64,000 bases of DNA from Roseospirillum parvum (GCF_900100455.1 NZ_FNCV01000003.1:186001-250000); one strand, 5' to 3'; numbered from the stretch's first letter, positions 28,543-37,351 are shown. Notes: generated from the sequence alone by a model not told the origin. Translations and numbers: made by a program.

Positions 28543-28660
28543 AGGGAAACGTGCATGTTTTTCCGTTCCTTGCGCCATGTCCACGAAGCGATGCGATGCG
28601 ACTGTGTGTCCAAGACGGCATCAATTGTCCATGTTTCAGTGGTGTGACACGGCAACCGTC

Positions 28661-28671
28661 TGGACTGTCTA
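28661..28671 (-). promoter_or_regulatory. TAGACnGTCnA site 3 (cyclase/nlpD intergenic)
   Basis: On the minus strand TAGACAGTCCA, 9 of 11 positions like the palindrome at 26824. Its first nine bases are the exact reverse complement of 28532-28540. Confidence 0.45.
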
Positions 28672-28736
28672 GGCGCAGGAAGAATCAACCCTCTCCAATC
28701 TGGACAATCTCGCGTGACGCACCGTGCGCCGGCCGG

Positions 28737-28764
28737 TTTGCAGGTCCGCCGGGCGTGGTATAGT
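28737..28764 (+). promoter_or_regulatory. Probable leaderless promoter of the nlpD-like gene
   Basis: A strong -10 TATAGT (28759-28764) lies only 7 bases ahead of the ATG, with TTTGCA (28737-28742) 16 bases further up as a weak -35. Transcription would start at or next to the A of the start codon. Confidence 0.5.
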
Positions 28765-28771
28765 CCCCTCC

Positions 28772-29800
28772 ATGATGCTTCGCCTGCCACCACCGCGCCC
28801 GATGATGATCCTGCTGCCGTTGCTGCTGGCGACCGGCTGCACGCCCTATTACCGGTCGGCCGACGATGGCGCCTCGGCCGGCCAGGTGGCGGCACCGGCG
28901 GCCCGCGCCGCCAGCCTTCAGCGCACCGCACGGCTTTCCGGTGGCGGCACGGTCACGGTCGGCCCCGGCGACACCCTTTATGGGTTGGCCGGGGCCCATG
29001 ACGTGCCCTCGCGGGCGCTGATCGAGGCCAACCGCCTCGATCCGCCCTATCTGCTGACGGTGGGGCAGCGGCTGGAACTGCCCCGGCTGCGGCTCTACCG
29101 GGTGCAGGCTGGCGACACCCTGTTCGCCATCGCCCGCGACTTCGGGGTGGAGATGCACGCCCTGGCCCGCCTGAACGACATCACGCCGCCTTACGTGATC
29201 CGCGTCGGCCGCGACCTGATCCTCTCCGACCGGGCCGCCGGCAGCGTCGCCGGCGCGGCCGCCGCGCCCGAGCCGGTGGCCAGCACCTCCCTGCCGCCGC
29301 CCGCCACCACCCCGGACAATCCCCCCGCCCAGAGACCGGCCGAGCCCGCCTTCGCGGCCCCCTCCGATCCGGTGGCCGCCGCCACCCCGCCGCCGCCGCC
29401 ACCCCGCCAGGGCGGGCGTTTCCTGTGGCCCATCGAGGGCGGCGAGGTGATCTCGCGCTTCGGCTCGGTGGGGGGGGGGCTGTTCAACGACGGCATCAAC
29501 ATCGCCGCCCCGGCCGGCACGCCGATCCGCGCGATCGAGAACGCGACCGTGGTCTACGCCGGCAACGAGTTGAAAGGGTTCGGCAATCTGGTGCTGCTGA
29601 AGCACGCCGACGGGTGGATGAGCGCCTACGCCCACGCCCGGCAGGTGCTGGTCGCCAAGGGGGCGACGGTGCAGCGCGGCGAGATCATCGCCCGGGTCGG
29701 GCAGAGCGGCAACGTGGACACCCCGCAGCTTCATTTCGAGCTGCGCCAGGGCTCGCGCCCGGTGGATCCGGAAAGCAGGCTGGCCGCCGCCCGGGGATAG
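28772..29800 (+). CDS. nlpD: NlpD-like LysM/LytM-domain lipoprotein
   Basis: A 342-residue lipoprotein with the lipid-attachment cysteine at about position 23 (LLLATGC). Two LysM peptidoglycan-binding repeats lie at about 61-105 and 108-152 (VTVGPGDTLYGLAG and YRVQAGDTLFAIAR), then a Pro/Ala-rich linker and a LytM domain (about 225-335). The LytM domain is degenerate: the zinc-ligand motif HxGxD reads NDGIN, as in E. coli NlpD, while YAHA and LHFELR remain. It is therefore likely an activator of cell-division amidases rather than a peptidase. Unlike usual, it is not next to surE or pcm. Transcription is probably leaderless. Confidence 0.87.
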   Translation: MMLRLPPPRPMMILLPLLLATGCTPYYRSADDGASAGQVAAPAARAASLQRTARLSGGGTVTVGPGDTLYGLAGAHDVPSRALIEANRLDPPYLLTVGQRLELPRLRLYRVQAGDTLFAIARDFGVEMHALARLNDITPPYVIRVGRDLILSDRAAGSVAGAAAAPEPVASTSLPPPATTPDNPPAQRPAEPAFAAPSDPVAAATPPPPPPRQGGRFLWPIEGGEVISRFGSVGGGLFNDGINIAAPAGTPIRAIENATVVYAGNELKGFGNLVLLKHADGWMSAYAHARQVLVAKGATVQRGEIIARVGQSGNVDTPQLHFELRQGSRPVDPESRLAAARG

Positions 29801-29820
29801 TCTCCCGGGGCGGCGTTGTT
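29785..29820. terminator. Terminator between convergent nlpD-like gene and hemB
   Basis: CGCCGCCCGGG (from 29785) pairs with CCCGGGGCGGCG (to 29815) with a one-base bulge, followed by TTGTT. It overlaps the end of the nlpD-like gene. Confidence 0.55.
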
Positions 29821-29854
29821 CCTGGCAAGGCTGGGTCCCGTTGAGCGGCCGTGC

Positions 29855-30874
29855 TCAGCCGGTCTTCAGGCGCTGCGCCACGTCCAGCGCGAAGTAGGTC
29901 AGCACGGCGTCGGCGCCGGCCCGCTTGAAGGCCATCAGCGACTCCATGGCGGCGGCCTCGCCGTCCAGCCAGCCGTTGTCGGCGGCGGCGCGGATCATGG
30001 CGTATTCGCCGCTCACCTGATAGGCGGTGGTGGGCAGGCCGAAGGTTTCCTTCACCCGCCGGATGATGTCGAGATAGGGCAGGCCGGGCTTGACCATCAG
30101 CATGTCGGCTCCCTCGGCGACGTCCAGCGCGCATTCGCGCAGCGCCTCGTCGGAGTTGGCCGGGTTCATCTGATAGGTCTTCTTGTCGCCCTTGAGCGCG
30201 CCGCCCGAGCCGATCGCGTCACGGAACGGACCGTAGAAGGCCGAGGCGTACTTGGCGGCATAGGAGATCAGCCGCACGTGCTGGAAGCCGGCCTCGTCCA
30301 GGCCCTGGCGGATGGCCCCGATGCGGCCGTCCATCATGTCCGAGGGGCCGAGCAGGTCGCAGCCGGCCCGGGCCTGGTTGACCGCCTGGCGGATCAGCAT
30401 TTCCACCGTCAGGTCGTTGGCCACGTAGCCATCGACCACCACGCCGTCGTGGCCGTCGGAGTTGAACGGGTCGAGCGCCACGTCGCACATGATGCCGATC
30501 TGCGGGTGCGCCGCCTTGATCTCGCGCACCGCCCGGCAGACCAGGTTGTCGGGGTTGCTGGCCTCGCGACCGTCAGGCGTCTTCAGGGCCGGATCGATGG
30601 AGGGGAACAGGGAAATGGCTGGAATGCCAAGCTCGACGGCCCGGCCGACCGCCTCGCTCAGCCGGTCGACGCTGAAGCGGCGGACCCCGGGCATGGAGGC
30701 CACCTCCTGGGTCTGATCGGTGCCCTCCACCACGAACACCGGCCAGATCAGGTCGTTCACGGTCAGGGTGTTCTCGGCGACCAGGCGGCGGGTCCAGTCG
30801 TCATGGCGGTTGCGGCGCAGCCGGGTGGCCGGATAACGGCCGGGGAAGGCGGCGAAGTTGCTGTGGGTGCCCAA
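29855..30874 (-). CDS. hemB: Delta-aminolevulinic acid dehydratase (porphobilinogen synthase)
   Basis: Condenses two 5-aminolevulinates into porphobilinogen for haem, B12 and bacteriochlorophyll. The Schiff-base lysines lie in [17 protein letters not shown] and [15 protein letters not shown]. The metal loop reads [15 protein letters not shown], with aspartates replacing the zinc cysteines, so this is the magnesium-type enzyme common in alphaproteobacteria. No ATG lies near the conserved start; a TTG at 30874 gives 339 residues and the expected [15 protein letters not shown]-terminus. Another TTG at 30967 would add 31 residues, so the start is uncertain. Confidence 0.93.
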   Translation of the reverse strand: MGTHSNFAAFPGRYPATRLRRNRHDDWTRRLVAENTLTVNDLIWPVFVVEGTDQTQEVASMPGVRRFSVDRLSEAVGRAVELGIPAISLFPSIDPALKTPDGREASNPDNLVCRAVREIKAAHPQIGIMCDVALDPFNSDGHDGVVVDGYVANDLTVEMLIRQAVNQARAGCDLLGPSDMMDGRIGAIRQGLDEAGFQHVRLISYAAKYASAFYGPFRDAIGSGGALKGDKKTYQMNPANSDEALRECALDVAEGADMLMVKPGLPYLDIIRRVKETFGLPTTAYQVSGEYAMIRAAADNGWLDGEAAAMESLMAFKRAGADAVLTYFALDVAQRLKTG

Positions 30875-31003
30875 GGCCTTGGCTCTTTCGTGCTGGAGGG
30901 GTCGAGGTGACAGGGGGGCCCCGCCGGGGTCCGTCGGCACCTTACCCAAGCGCCGCCGGCTCGACAAGGCGGGCCGACGGCCCTGGAACGGACCACGGGG
31001 AAA

Positions 31004-31013
31004 TTGTATACAA
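31004..31013 (+). promoter_or_regulatory. Perfect palindrome TTGTATACAA, probable operator
   Basis: A 10-bp perfect inverted repeat, 3 bases upstream of the -35 box of the valine-catabolism operon. Such TGTATACA cores are typical of GntR/FadR-family operators. Confidence 0.55.
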
Positions 31014-31016
31014 CGC

Positions 31017-31046
31017 TTGGCAAGCGGCTCGGCGGGCGGCTAAACT
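31017..31046 (+). promoter_or_regulatory. Promoter of the valine-catabolism operon
   Basis: TTGGCA (31017-31022) and TAAACT (31041-31046) with an 18-base spacer; the start point is expected near 31053, about 50 bases before the ATG. Confidence 0.55.
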
Positions 31047-31101
31047 CGCCGTCACCGAGGGCCGCCCGGCGGCCTTCTCCACAATCCGAAGGCACCCTGA
31101 G

Positions 31102-32244
31102 ATGGATTTCGAACTCACCGAGGATCAGCGCCTGATCCAGGACATGGCCAGCCAGTTCGCCCAGGGCGAGATGGCTCCCGAGGCGGCTCGCTGGGATGCC
31201 GGGAAGATCTTCCCCGAGGACGTGCTGCGCCACGCCGCCGAGCTGGGCTTCGCCGGCATCTATGTGGGCGAGGACGTGGGCGGCACCGGCCTGGGCCGCA
31301 TCGAGGCGGCCTTGATCTTCGAGGAGCTGGCCAGCGCCTGCCCCTCCACCGCGGCCTACATCTCGATCCACAACATGGCCGCCTGGATGATCGACCGCTT
31401 CGGCAACCCGGAGCAACGCCAGGCCTTTCTGCCTTCGCTGTGCACCATGGCGCACTTCGCCAGCTATTGCCTGACCGAGCCGGGCGCGGGATCGGACGCC
31501 GCCGCCCTCAAGACCCGGGCCGTGCGCGATGGCGACCACTACGTGCTGAATGGTTCCAAGGCCTTCATCTCGGGGGGCGGGCGCAGCGACATCTACGTGG
31601 TCATGTGCCGCACCGGCGAGGACGGGCCCAAGGGCATCTCGACCCTGGTCGTGCCCAAGGACGCGCCGGGGCTGTCGTTCGGCCGCCAGGAGGAGAAGAT
31701 GGGCTGGAACAGCCAGCCCACCGCCGCCGTGATCTTCGAGGATTGCCGGGTGCCGGTGGCCAACCGCCTGGGCGAGGAGGGGGACGGCTTCAGGATCGCC
31801 ATGATGGGGCTGGATGGCGGGCGCCTGAACATCGGCGCCTGCTCGCTGGGCGGGGCGCGGACGGCGCTGCATGCGGCGCGCGACCACCTGGGCGAGCGCA
31901 GGCAGTTCGGCAAGCCGCTGGCCGCCTTCCAGGCCCTGCAGTTCAAGATCGCCGACATGGTGACCGAGCTGGAGGCGGCCCGCCTGCTGTTGCACAAGGC
32001 GGCCCTTAAGCTGGATGCCAAAAGCCCCGATGCCACCCAGTACTGCGCCATGGCCAAGCGACTGGCCACCGACACCGGCTTTGCCGTCTGCAACGACGCG
32101 CTGCAACTGTTCGGCGGCTACGGCTATGTGCGCGAATATCCCATCGAGCGGCTGTTGCGCGACCTTCGGGTTCACCAGATCCTGGAAGGCACCAACGAGA
32201 TCATGCGCCTGATCGTCGCCCGCCGGGTGCTCGAGGCGGGCTGA
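31102..32244 (+). CDS. Acyl-CoA dehydrogenase, probably isobutyryl-CoA dehydrogenase
   Basis: FAD flavoenzyme of 380 residues that oxidises a short branched acyl-CoA to its enoyl-CoA. Family elements in order are [17 protein letters not shown], the [21 protein letters not shown] segment and the C-terminal [17 protein letters not shown], where the glutamate of LEGT is the likely base. The following two genes are the next steps of valine breakdown, so isobutyryl-CoA is the best substrate guess, inferred from context. The ATG sits in an acceptable position with no competing start downstream. Confidence 0.9.
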   Translation: MDFELTEDQRLIQDMASQFAQGEMAPEAARWDAGKIFPEDVLRHAAELGFAGIYVGEDVGGTGLGRIEAALIFEELASACPSTAAYISIHNMAAWMIDRFGNPEQRQAFLPSLCTMAHFASYCLTEPGAGSDAAALKTRAVRDGDHYVLNGSKAFISGGGRSDIYVVMCRTGEDGPKGISTLVVPKDAPGLSFGRQEEKMGWNSQPTAAVIFEDCRVPVANRLGEEGDGFRIAMMGLDGGRLNIGACSLGGARTALHAARDHLGERRQFGKPLAAFQALQFKIADMVTELEAARLLLHKAALKLDAKSPDATQYCAMAKRLATDTGFAVCNDALQLFGGYGYVREYPIERLLRDLRVHQILEGTNEIMRLIVARRVLEAG

Positions 32245-32354
32245 CCGGGTGGGGTCGGCCACCACCCCAAGCGAGGTGGCGCGGCCGTCCGGGCCGATGG
32301 TACAACCAGGGGCGGGATTCCCCCAGGCTCCAGATGGGAGGCACAAGGCGGTCA

Positions 32355-33428
32355 ATGAGTGACGCGGAAGTCGAATTCTCGGTCAGCAACGGTGTCGGGC
32401 GCATCCATCTCAACCGACCGAAGGCGCTGAACGCCCTGACCCTGTCCAAGATCCGCCTGATCGCCCCGCAACTGGACGCCTGGGCGGCCGACGACGCGGT
32501 GCACGCGGTGGCCATCACCGGCGAGGGCACCAAGGCGTTCTGCGCCGGCGGCGACATCCGGGCCATCCACGACGCCATCCGGGGCGGCGACAGCGCCTTC
32601 CTGGCCGCCTTCTTTGCCGAGGAATACCGCCTCAACCGGCGCATCAAGACCTATCCCAAGCCCTACGTGGCGATCATGGATGGCATCACCATGGGCGGCG
32701 GGGTCGGGGTTTCGGTGCACGGCACCTATCGGGTGGCCACCGAAAACACCGTGTTCGCCATGCCGGAGACCGGCATCGGCTTCTTTCCCGACGTCGGCGG
32801 CACCTACTTCCTGCCCCGCTGTCCGGGGGCGCTGGGCACCTTCCTGGGCCTGAGCGGGGCGCGGCTCAACGCCGCCGACGCGCTCTATGCCGGGGTGGTC
32901 ACCCACCACGTGCCGAGCCACGCCATCCCCTCGCTGTTGCAGGCCCTGGGCGAGGCGGAGCGCGATCTGTCGGACGTCGGCGACTATCACTCGGCGATGA
33001 CCACGGTGCTCGACATGTACCACGAGGACCCCGGCCACTCGGCCCTGGAAGAGCGCCAGGAGATGATCGACCGCTGCTTCGGGCAGGCCAGCGTCGAGGA
33101 GATCCTCGACGCCCTGAAGGATGAGGACGCGGTGTGGGCGGCCGAGCAGTACGCCGTCCTGGCCGAGAAGTCGCCGATGGCCCTCAAGGTGGCCTGCCGC
33201 CAGTTGCAGGTTGGCCGCCACGTGGACTTCGACCGCGCCATGCAGATCGAATACCGGCTGTCGCAGCGCTTCTGTCAGGGACACGACTTTCCGGAAGGCA
33301 TCCGGGCCACCATCATCGAGCGCGGCACCACCCCGGAGTGGTCGCCGGCCGGGCTCGACACGGTCGACGCGGCGGCCGTGGATGGCTGCTTCGCCCCCTT
33401 GCCGGAAGGCGATCTGGCCTTCGACTGA
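32355..33428 (+). CDS. 3-hydroxyisobutyryl-CoA hydrolase (crotonase family)
   Basis: A 357-residue crotonase-fold protein of the HIBCH type, longer than ordinary enoyl-CoA hydratases. FCAGGDIRAIHDA and ITMGGGVGVSVHG form the oxyanion hole; the catalytic pair lies in METGIGFFPDVGGTYFLPR in the form seen in hydrolases. It removes CoA from 3-hydroxyisobutyryl-CoA in valine breakdown. An ATG 21 bases upstream is possible; the chosen start follows GGGAGG by about 12 bases. Confidence 0.92.
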   Translation: MSDAEVEFSVSNGVGRIHLNRPKALNALTLSKIRLIAPQLDAWAADDAVHAVAITGEGTKAFCAGGDIRAIHDAIRGGDSAFLAAFFAEEYRLNRRIKTYPKPYVAIMDGITMGGGVGVSVHGTYRVATENTVFAMPETGIGFFPDVGGTYFLPRCPGALGTFLGLSGARLNAADALYAGVVTHHVPSHAIPSLLQALGEAERDLSDVGDYHSAMTTVLDMYHEDPGHSALEERQEMIDRCFGQASVEEILDALKDEDAVWAAEQYAVLAEKSPMALKVACRQLQVGRHVDFDRAMQIEYRLSQRFCQGHDFPEGIRATIIERGTTPEWSPAGLDTVDAAAVDGCFAPLPEGDLAFD

Positions 33429-33526
33429 ACGGCTGAGGCGAACCGGCAACCGGGCCGGCAAGCGGTCCGGCCGACCAATCACCAACCATACAAATCACCG
33501 AACACACATCTGGGAGGGGTTCCGTC

Positions 33527-34417
33527 ATGAGCACCATCGCCTTCATCGGTCTCGGCAACATGGGCGGGCCGATGGCCGCCAATCTGCTCAAGGCCGGCCA
33601 CGCGGTGCGCGGCTTCGACTTGTCGCGCGAGGCCGGCGACCGGCTGGTCGGGCAGGGGGGCACGATGGCCGCCACCGTGGCCGAGGCGGTGCATGGCGCC
33701 GAGGTGGTGGTGAGCATGCTGCCGGCCGGCCAACATGTGCGCGAGGTCTACAGCGGCGAGGGCGGGGTGATCGGCGCGGCGGCGCCGGGCGCCCTGTTCA
33801 TCGACTGTTCGACCATCGACGTGGACAGCGCCCGCGCCGTCGCCGAGGCGGCCGAGACAGCCGGCTTCGCCATGCTCGACGCGCCGGTGTCGGGCGGTGT
33901 CGGGGGGGCCGAGGCGGGCACCCTGACCTTCATGGTCGGCGGTCCGCAAGCGGCGCTGGAGCGGGCCCGCCCCTTGCTCGAGGTGATGGGCAAGGCGGTG
34001 GTTCATGCCGGCGGCCCGGGCAACGGTCAGGCCGCCAAGATCTGCAACAACATGATCCTCGGCATCTCGATGATCGCGGTGGGCGAGGCGTTCACCCTGG
34101 CCCGCCGGCTGGGGCTGTCCGATCAGGCGCTGTTCGACATTTCCAGCAAGGCGTCGGGCCAGTGCTGGTCGCTGACCACCTATTGCCCGGTCCCCGGCCC
34201 GGTGCCCACCTCGCCGGCCAACCGCGACTATCAGCCCGGGTTCTCGGCGGCGATGATGCTGAAGGATCTGAAGCTGGCGCAAGAGGCGGCGGCGCGGGCC
34301 GGCGCGGCGACGCCGCTCGGCGCCTCGGCGGAATCGCTGTATGCGCTGTTCGTCAACGCCGGACAGGGCGGCAAGGATTTCTCCGGCATCATCCGCATGC
34401 TGGATGGCGAGAGCTGA
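33527..34417 (+). CDS. mmsB: 3-hydroxyisobutyrate dehydrogenase
   Basis: NAD-dependent dehydrogenase of 296 residues converting 3-hydroxyisobutyrate to methylmalonate semialdehyde. The Rossmann motif IGLGNMGGPMAANLLKAGH is at about residues 6-24, the substrate motif is DAPVSGGVGGAEAGTL, and the catalytic lysine lies in GNGQAAKICNNM. TGGGAGGGG ahead of the ATG is a strong ribosome site. It completes the three consecutive valine-catabolic steps of the operon. Confidence 0.95.
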   Translation: MSTIAFIGLGNMGGPMAANLLKAGHAVRGFDLSREAGDRLVGQGGTMAATVAEAVHGAEVVVSMLPAGQHVREVYSGEGGVIGAAAPGALFIDCSTIDVDSARAVAEAAETAGFAMLDAPVSGGVGGAEAGTLTFMVGGPQAALERARPLLEVMGKAVVHAGGPGNGQAAKICNNMILGISMIAVGEAFTLARRLGLSDQALFDISSKASGQCWSLTTYCPVPGPVPTSPANRDYQPGFSAAMMLKDLKLAQEAAARAGAATPLGASAESLYALFVNAGQGGKDFSGIIRMLDGES

Positions 34418-34428
34418 CCGGGCGGGCG

Positions 34429-34656
34429 ATGAGCCGGCACCCAGGGTATTCGCCGACCGGGCGGCAGGTCCTCTTCGAGTTCGTCTACCAGGGGGCCTAC
34501 GTGAAGGTGTCGGCCATCGACCCCGAAACCGGCACCGAGGTGTCGATCGTCGGCGACCCGACGCGCGGCAGGGAGGCGCTGAAGTGGGTCGCCGCCAACA
34601 AGTTGGCCTATGTGTTGAAGCGCGGTGGCGCAAAGGGGGGCGGCGCGACGCGTTGA
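34429..34656 (+). CDS. Small conserved-type protein (75 aa), unknown function
   Basis: A 75-residue basic protein starting 11 bases after mmsB. The core GRQVLFEFVYQGAYVKVSAI and DPETGTEVSIVGDP predicts a compact beta fold, and the end is Lys/Gly-rich. I recall similar short alphaproteobacterial proteins (possibly DUF6898), but this is from memory only. No membrane segment or signal peptide. GGGCGGGCG just before the ATG is a weak ribosome site; it may be coupled to mmsB. Confidence 0.65.
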   Translation: MSRHPGYSPTGRQVLFEFVYQGAYVKVSAIDPETGTEVSIVGDPTRGREALKWVAANKLAYVLKRGGAKGGGATR

Positions 34657-34680
34657 CCTCGCGGCGGCCGCGCCATCGCT

Positions 34681-35133
34681 TTATCCCTGATCGGAGGACC
34701 CCTTGCCGGCCTTGCCCAGACCGATGCGGCGCGCGAAGTCGGCCCGCTGGCGGGCGTAGCTGGGAGCGACCATGGGATAGTCGGCCGGCAGCCCCCACTT
34801 GGCCCGGTACTCGTCGGGCGACAGACCATAGGTGGTGCGCAGGTAACGCTTCAGCATTTTCAGCTTCTTGCCGTCCTCCAGACAGACCAGATAGTCGTCG
34901 GTCACCGAGCGCTTGACGGGTACGGCCGGCTGGGGCGGCGGCGCCTCGGCGGCCTGACGGACCTCGTTCAGGGTGCTGAAAACCTGTCGGATCAGGCCGG
35001 GAATCTCGGCCCCGGGCACCGGGTTGTGGCTCAGGTAGGCTTCGACCAGGGTGCCGGTCAGGCGGATCAGATCAGCCCGCCCGGTGGTTGGCGGGTGGTC
35101 GTCGTGGGCGGCATTGGAAATTGTATTACTCAT
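34681..35133 (-). CDS. MucR/Ros family transcriptional regulator
   Basis: Zinc-finger-type DNA-binding protein of 150 residues. The core is DYLVCLEDGKKLKMLKRYL followed by RTTYGLSPDEYRAKWGLPADYPMVAPSYA, the MucR signature, with C and H zinc ligands partly replaced (VCLEDG rather than CxxC), as in many alphaproteobacterial MucR proteins. These proteins silence many genes by binding AT-rich DNA. The ATG at 35133 was preferred; another lies 12 bases upstream. The region upstream of it is unusually AT-rich, which would suit self-repression. Confidence 0.9.
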   Translation of the reverse strand: MSNTISNAAHDDHPPTTGRADLIRLTGTLVEAYLSHNPVPGAEIPGLIRQVFSTLNEVRQAAEAPPPQPAVPVKRSVTDDYLVCLEDGKKLKMLKRYLRTTYGLSPDEYRAKWGLPADYPMVAPSYARQRADFARRIGLGKAGKGSSDQG

Positions 35134-35473
35134 TCCTGTGTCCATTATTTTTGATGGGTGTGTACAACCGAGACAATCGGTAAATACACTTATCAGCGGG
35201 TGTAGCATTCATTGCACGGTCCGCTGGCAAGGTCAATTGAAACCGGCAGCCAGCCACAACCGAAGGCGGTTCTTTCTACTGGGGTGTTTTGTGCATGCAC
35301 CCATTGGCTGCGTTCTGGGATGGCGCGCGGCGCGACCGGGGCAGCCGATGGCGGGGTGGGCCGTGGGGTGCTCCATTGGCAAAGCGCCCCGACATATGGT
35401 AACACCGTGACCGCCTGCCGCCGCATGTGGCGGCCCCCCGCGGACAACGACCGAGCGTGAGCGATCCTTGACC
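35134..35473. other. Divergent intergenic region, mucR-like gene / rpiB
   Basis: These 340 bases contain no supported gene. The part near the regulator is AT-rich and has a small inverted repeat CCGAGACAATCGG (about 35168-35180). On the rpiB side, TTGGCA (35376-35381) followed by TATGGTAACA (35395-35404) may be part of a promoter, but the spacing is ambiguous. Confidence 0.55.
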
Positions 35474-35929
35474 ATGAGCGCGCCCACTCCCTTTCCCGCC
35501 CAGACCCTGGCCCTGGCTGGTGACCACGGCGGGGTCGAGTTGAAAGCCGCCCTGGCCGCCTGGGCCAGCGAGCGCGGTTTGAAGGTGTTGGACTTGGGCA
35601 CCGAGGGACCGGAGTCGGTCGACTATCCGGTGTTCGCCGACCGTCTGGCCGAGGCCCTGGCCGAGGGTCGGGCCGAAGCCGGGGTGCTGGTCTGTGGCAC
35701 CGGCATCGGCATCAGCATCGCCGCCAACCGGCACCGCCATGTGCGCGCCGCGCTGATCCACGACGCCCTGGGGGCCCGCCTGTGCCGCGAGCACAACGAT
35801 GCCAACGTGATCTGCTTCGGTGGCCGGACCACCGGCGTGGAAACCGCCCGCGACTGTCTGAAGGTGTTTCTTGAAACCGCCTTTGAGGGGGGGCGGCACA
35901 CCCGGCGCGTCGCCATGTTCAGTGATTGA
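35474..35929 (+). CDS. rpiB: Ribose 5-phosphate isomerase B
   Basis: RpiB/LacAB-type sugar-phosphate isomerase, 151 residues, interconverting ribose 5-phosphate and ribulose 5-phosphate. The N-terminal LALAGDHGGVELK, the VLVCGTGIGISIAANR anion-binding loop with its cysteine, and the C-terminal REHNDANVICFGGR are diagnostic. The ATG is preferred over a TTG 6 bases upstream. Its stop codon is the first of four in a 13-bp tandem repeat. Confidence 0.95.
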   Translation: MSAPTPFPAQTLALAGDHGGVELKAALAAWASERGLKVLDLGTEGPESVDYPVFADRLAEALAEGRAEAGVLVCGTGIGISIAANRHRHVRAALIHDALGARLCREHNDANVICFGGRTTGVETARDCLKVFLETAFEGGRHTRRVAMFSD

Positions 35930-35969
35930 GTTCAGTGCTTGAGTTCGGTGACTGAGTTCGGTGACTGAG
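35918..35969 (+). repeat. Four 13-bp tandem repeats spanning the rpiB stop
   Basis: Units TTCAGTGATTGAG (35918), TTCAGTGCTTGAG (35931), TTCGGTGACTGAG (35944) and TTCGGTGACTGAG (35957), then a decayed CTCAGCG. The first unit contains the last rpiB codons and the TGA. Confidence 0.92.
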
Positions 35970-36073
35970 CTCAGCGCCCCATTCCAGCGACCCAGCTCAA
36001 CAACCGGGCGCGCCGCCCGAACCGCCGCTTGCCCATCCCCACAACCTCATCCCTCTAGGATCGGACCCTTTCC

Positions 36074-37351
36074 GTGAACGACTTCTTCACCGCCGACCTC
36101 GCCACCCGTGACCCCGCCATCGCCGCCGCCGTGGGCCAGGAGCTGACCCGCCAGCAGGACCAGATCGAACTGATCGCCTCGGAGAACATCGTCTCGCGCG
36201 CCGTGCTCGAGGCAGCCGGCACGGTGCTCACCAACAAGTACGCCGAGGGTTATCCCGGCAAGCGCTACTACGGCGGCTGCGACGAGGTGGACATCGCCGA
36301 GAAGCTGGCCATCGAACGGGCCTGCAAGCTGTTCGACTGCACCTTCGCCAATGTCCAGCCGCACTCCGGGGCGCAGGCCAACGGCGCCGTCATGCTGGCT
36401 CTGGTCAAGCCGGGCGACACCGTGATGGGCATGTCGCTGGCCGCCGGCGGCCACCTGACCCACGGCGCCCCGCCGGCGTTGTCCGGCAAGTGGTTCAACG
36501 CCGTGCAGTACGGCGTGCGGCGCGAGGATGCGCGCATCGACATGGACGAGGTGGCCCGGCTTGCCGAGGAGCACAAGCCGAAGCTGATCATCTGCGGCGG
36601 CTCGGCCTATCCCCGGGTGATCGACTTCGCCGCCTTCCGCGAGATCGCCGACCGGGTCGGCGCCTATCTGATGGTCGACATGGCCCACTTCGCCGGGCTG
36701 GTCGCCGCCGGGGTCCACCCCAGCCCGCTGCCCCATGCCCATGTGGTCACCACCACCACCCACAAGACCCTGCGCGGCCCGCGCGGCGGCATGGTGCTGT
36801 CCAACCACCCCGACATCGGCAAGAAGATCAATTCGGCCGTCTTCCCGGGCCTGCAGGGCGGCCCGCTGATGCACATCATCGCCGCCAAGGCGGTGGCTTT
36901 CGGCGAGGCTCTGTCCGACGACTTCAAGACCTACGCCCGGCAGGTGGCCGACAACGCCACGGCTTTGGCCGCCAGCCTGGTCGAGGGCGGGCTCGACATC
37001 GTCTCCGGTGGCACCGACACCCACCTGATGCTGGTCGACCTGCGGCCCAAGGGGGTGACCGGCAACATCGCCCAGGAAAGCCTGGAGCGGGCCGGCATGA
37101 CCTGCAACAAGAACGGCATTCCCTTCGACCCGGAAAAGCCGACGGTGACCTCCGGCGTGCGGCTGGGCACCCCGGCCGGCACCACGCGCGGCTTCGGCAC
37201 CGCCGAGTTCGCGCAAGTGGGACGGATGATCGTCGAGGTGCTGGACGGTCTGGCCGCCAACGGCCCGGATGGCAACGGCGCCGTGGAGCAGGCGGTGCGC
37301 GGCCGGGTGGTCGAGTTGTGCCGCCGCTTCCCCATCTATCCGGGGCTTTGA
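36074..37351 (+). CDS. glyA: Serine hydroxymethyltransferase
   Basis: PLP enzyme of 425 residues interconverting serine and glycine and charging tetrahydrofolate with a one-carbon unit. [19 protein letters not shown] and [14 protein letters not shown] open the protein; the PLP lysine lies in [20 protein letters not shown] is the likely start, with AGGA at about 36057. The rpiB-glyA-nrdR order is common in Rhodospirillales. Confidence 0.97.
   Translation: MNDFFTADLATRDPAIAAAVGQELTRQQDQIELIASENIVSRAVLEAAGTVLTNKYAEGYPGKRYYGGCDEVDIAEKLAIERACKLFDCTFANVQPHSGAQANGAVMLALVKPGDTVMGMSLAAGGHLTHGAPPALSGKWFNAVQYGVRREDARIDMDEVARLAEEHKPKLIICGGSAYPRVIDFAAFREIADRVGAYLMVDMAHFAGLVAAGVHPSPLPHAHVVTTTTHKTLRGPRGGMVLSNHPDIGKKINSAVFPGLQGGPLMHIIAAKAVAFGEALSDDFKTYARQVADNATALAASLVEGGLDIVSGGTDTHLMLVDLRPKGVTGNIAQESLERAGMTCNKNGIPFDPEKPTVTSGVRLGTPAGTTRGFGTAEFAQVGRMIVEVLDGLAANGPDGNGAVEQAVRGRVVELCRRFPIYPGL

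Larger units (their letters stand above)
28454..28771. other. Divergent control region between the cyclase and nlpD-like genes
   Basis: No gene is visible in these 318 bases, which are less GC-rich than their surroundings. They hold two TAGACnGTCnA sites, TGTCCA hexamers at 28578, 28607 and 28626 and the reverse form TGGACA at 28701, a GTGTGACAC palindrome (28642-28650) and the -10 element of the nlpD-like gene. Confidence 0.7.

Noticed and set aside
35918-35969. CRISPR-like array
   Set aside because: Repeats are 13 bp and directly adjacent with no spacers; no cas genes are present.
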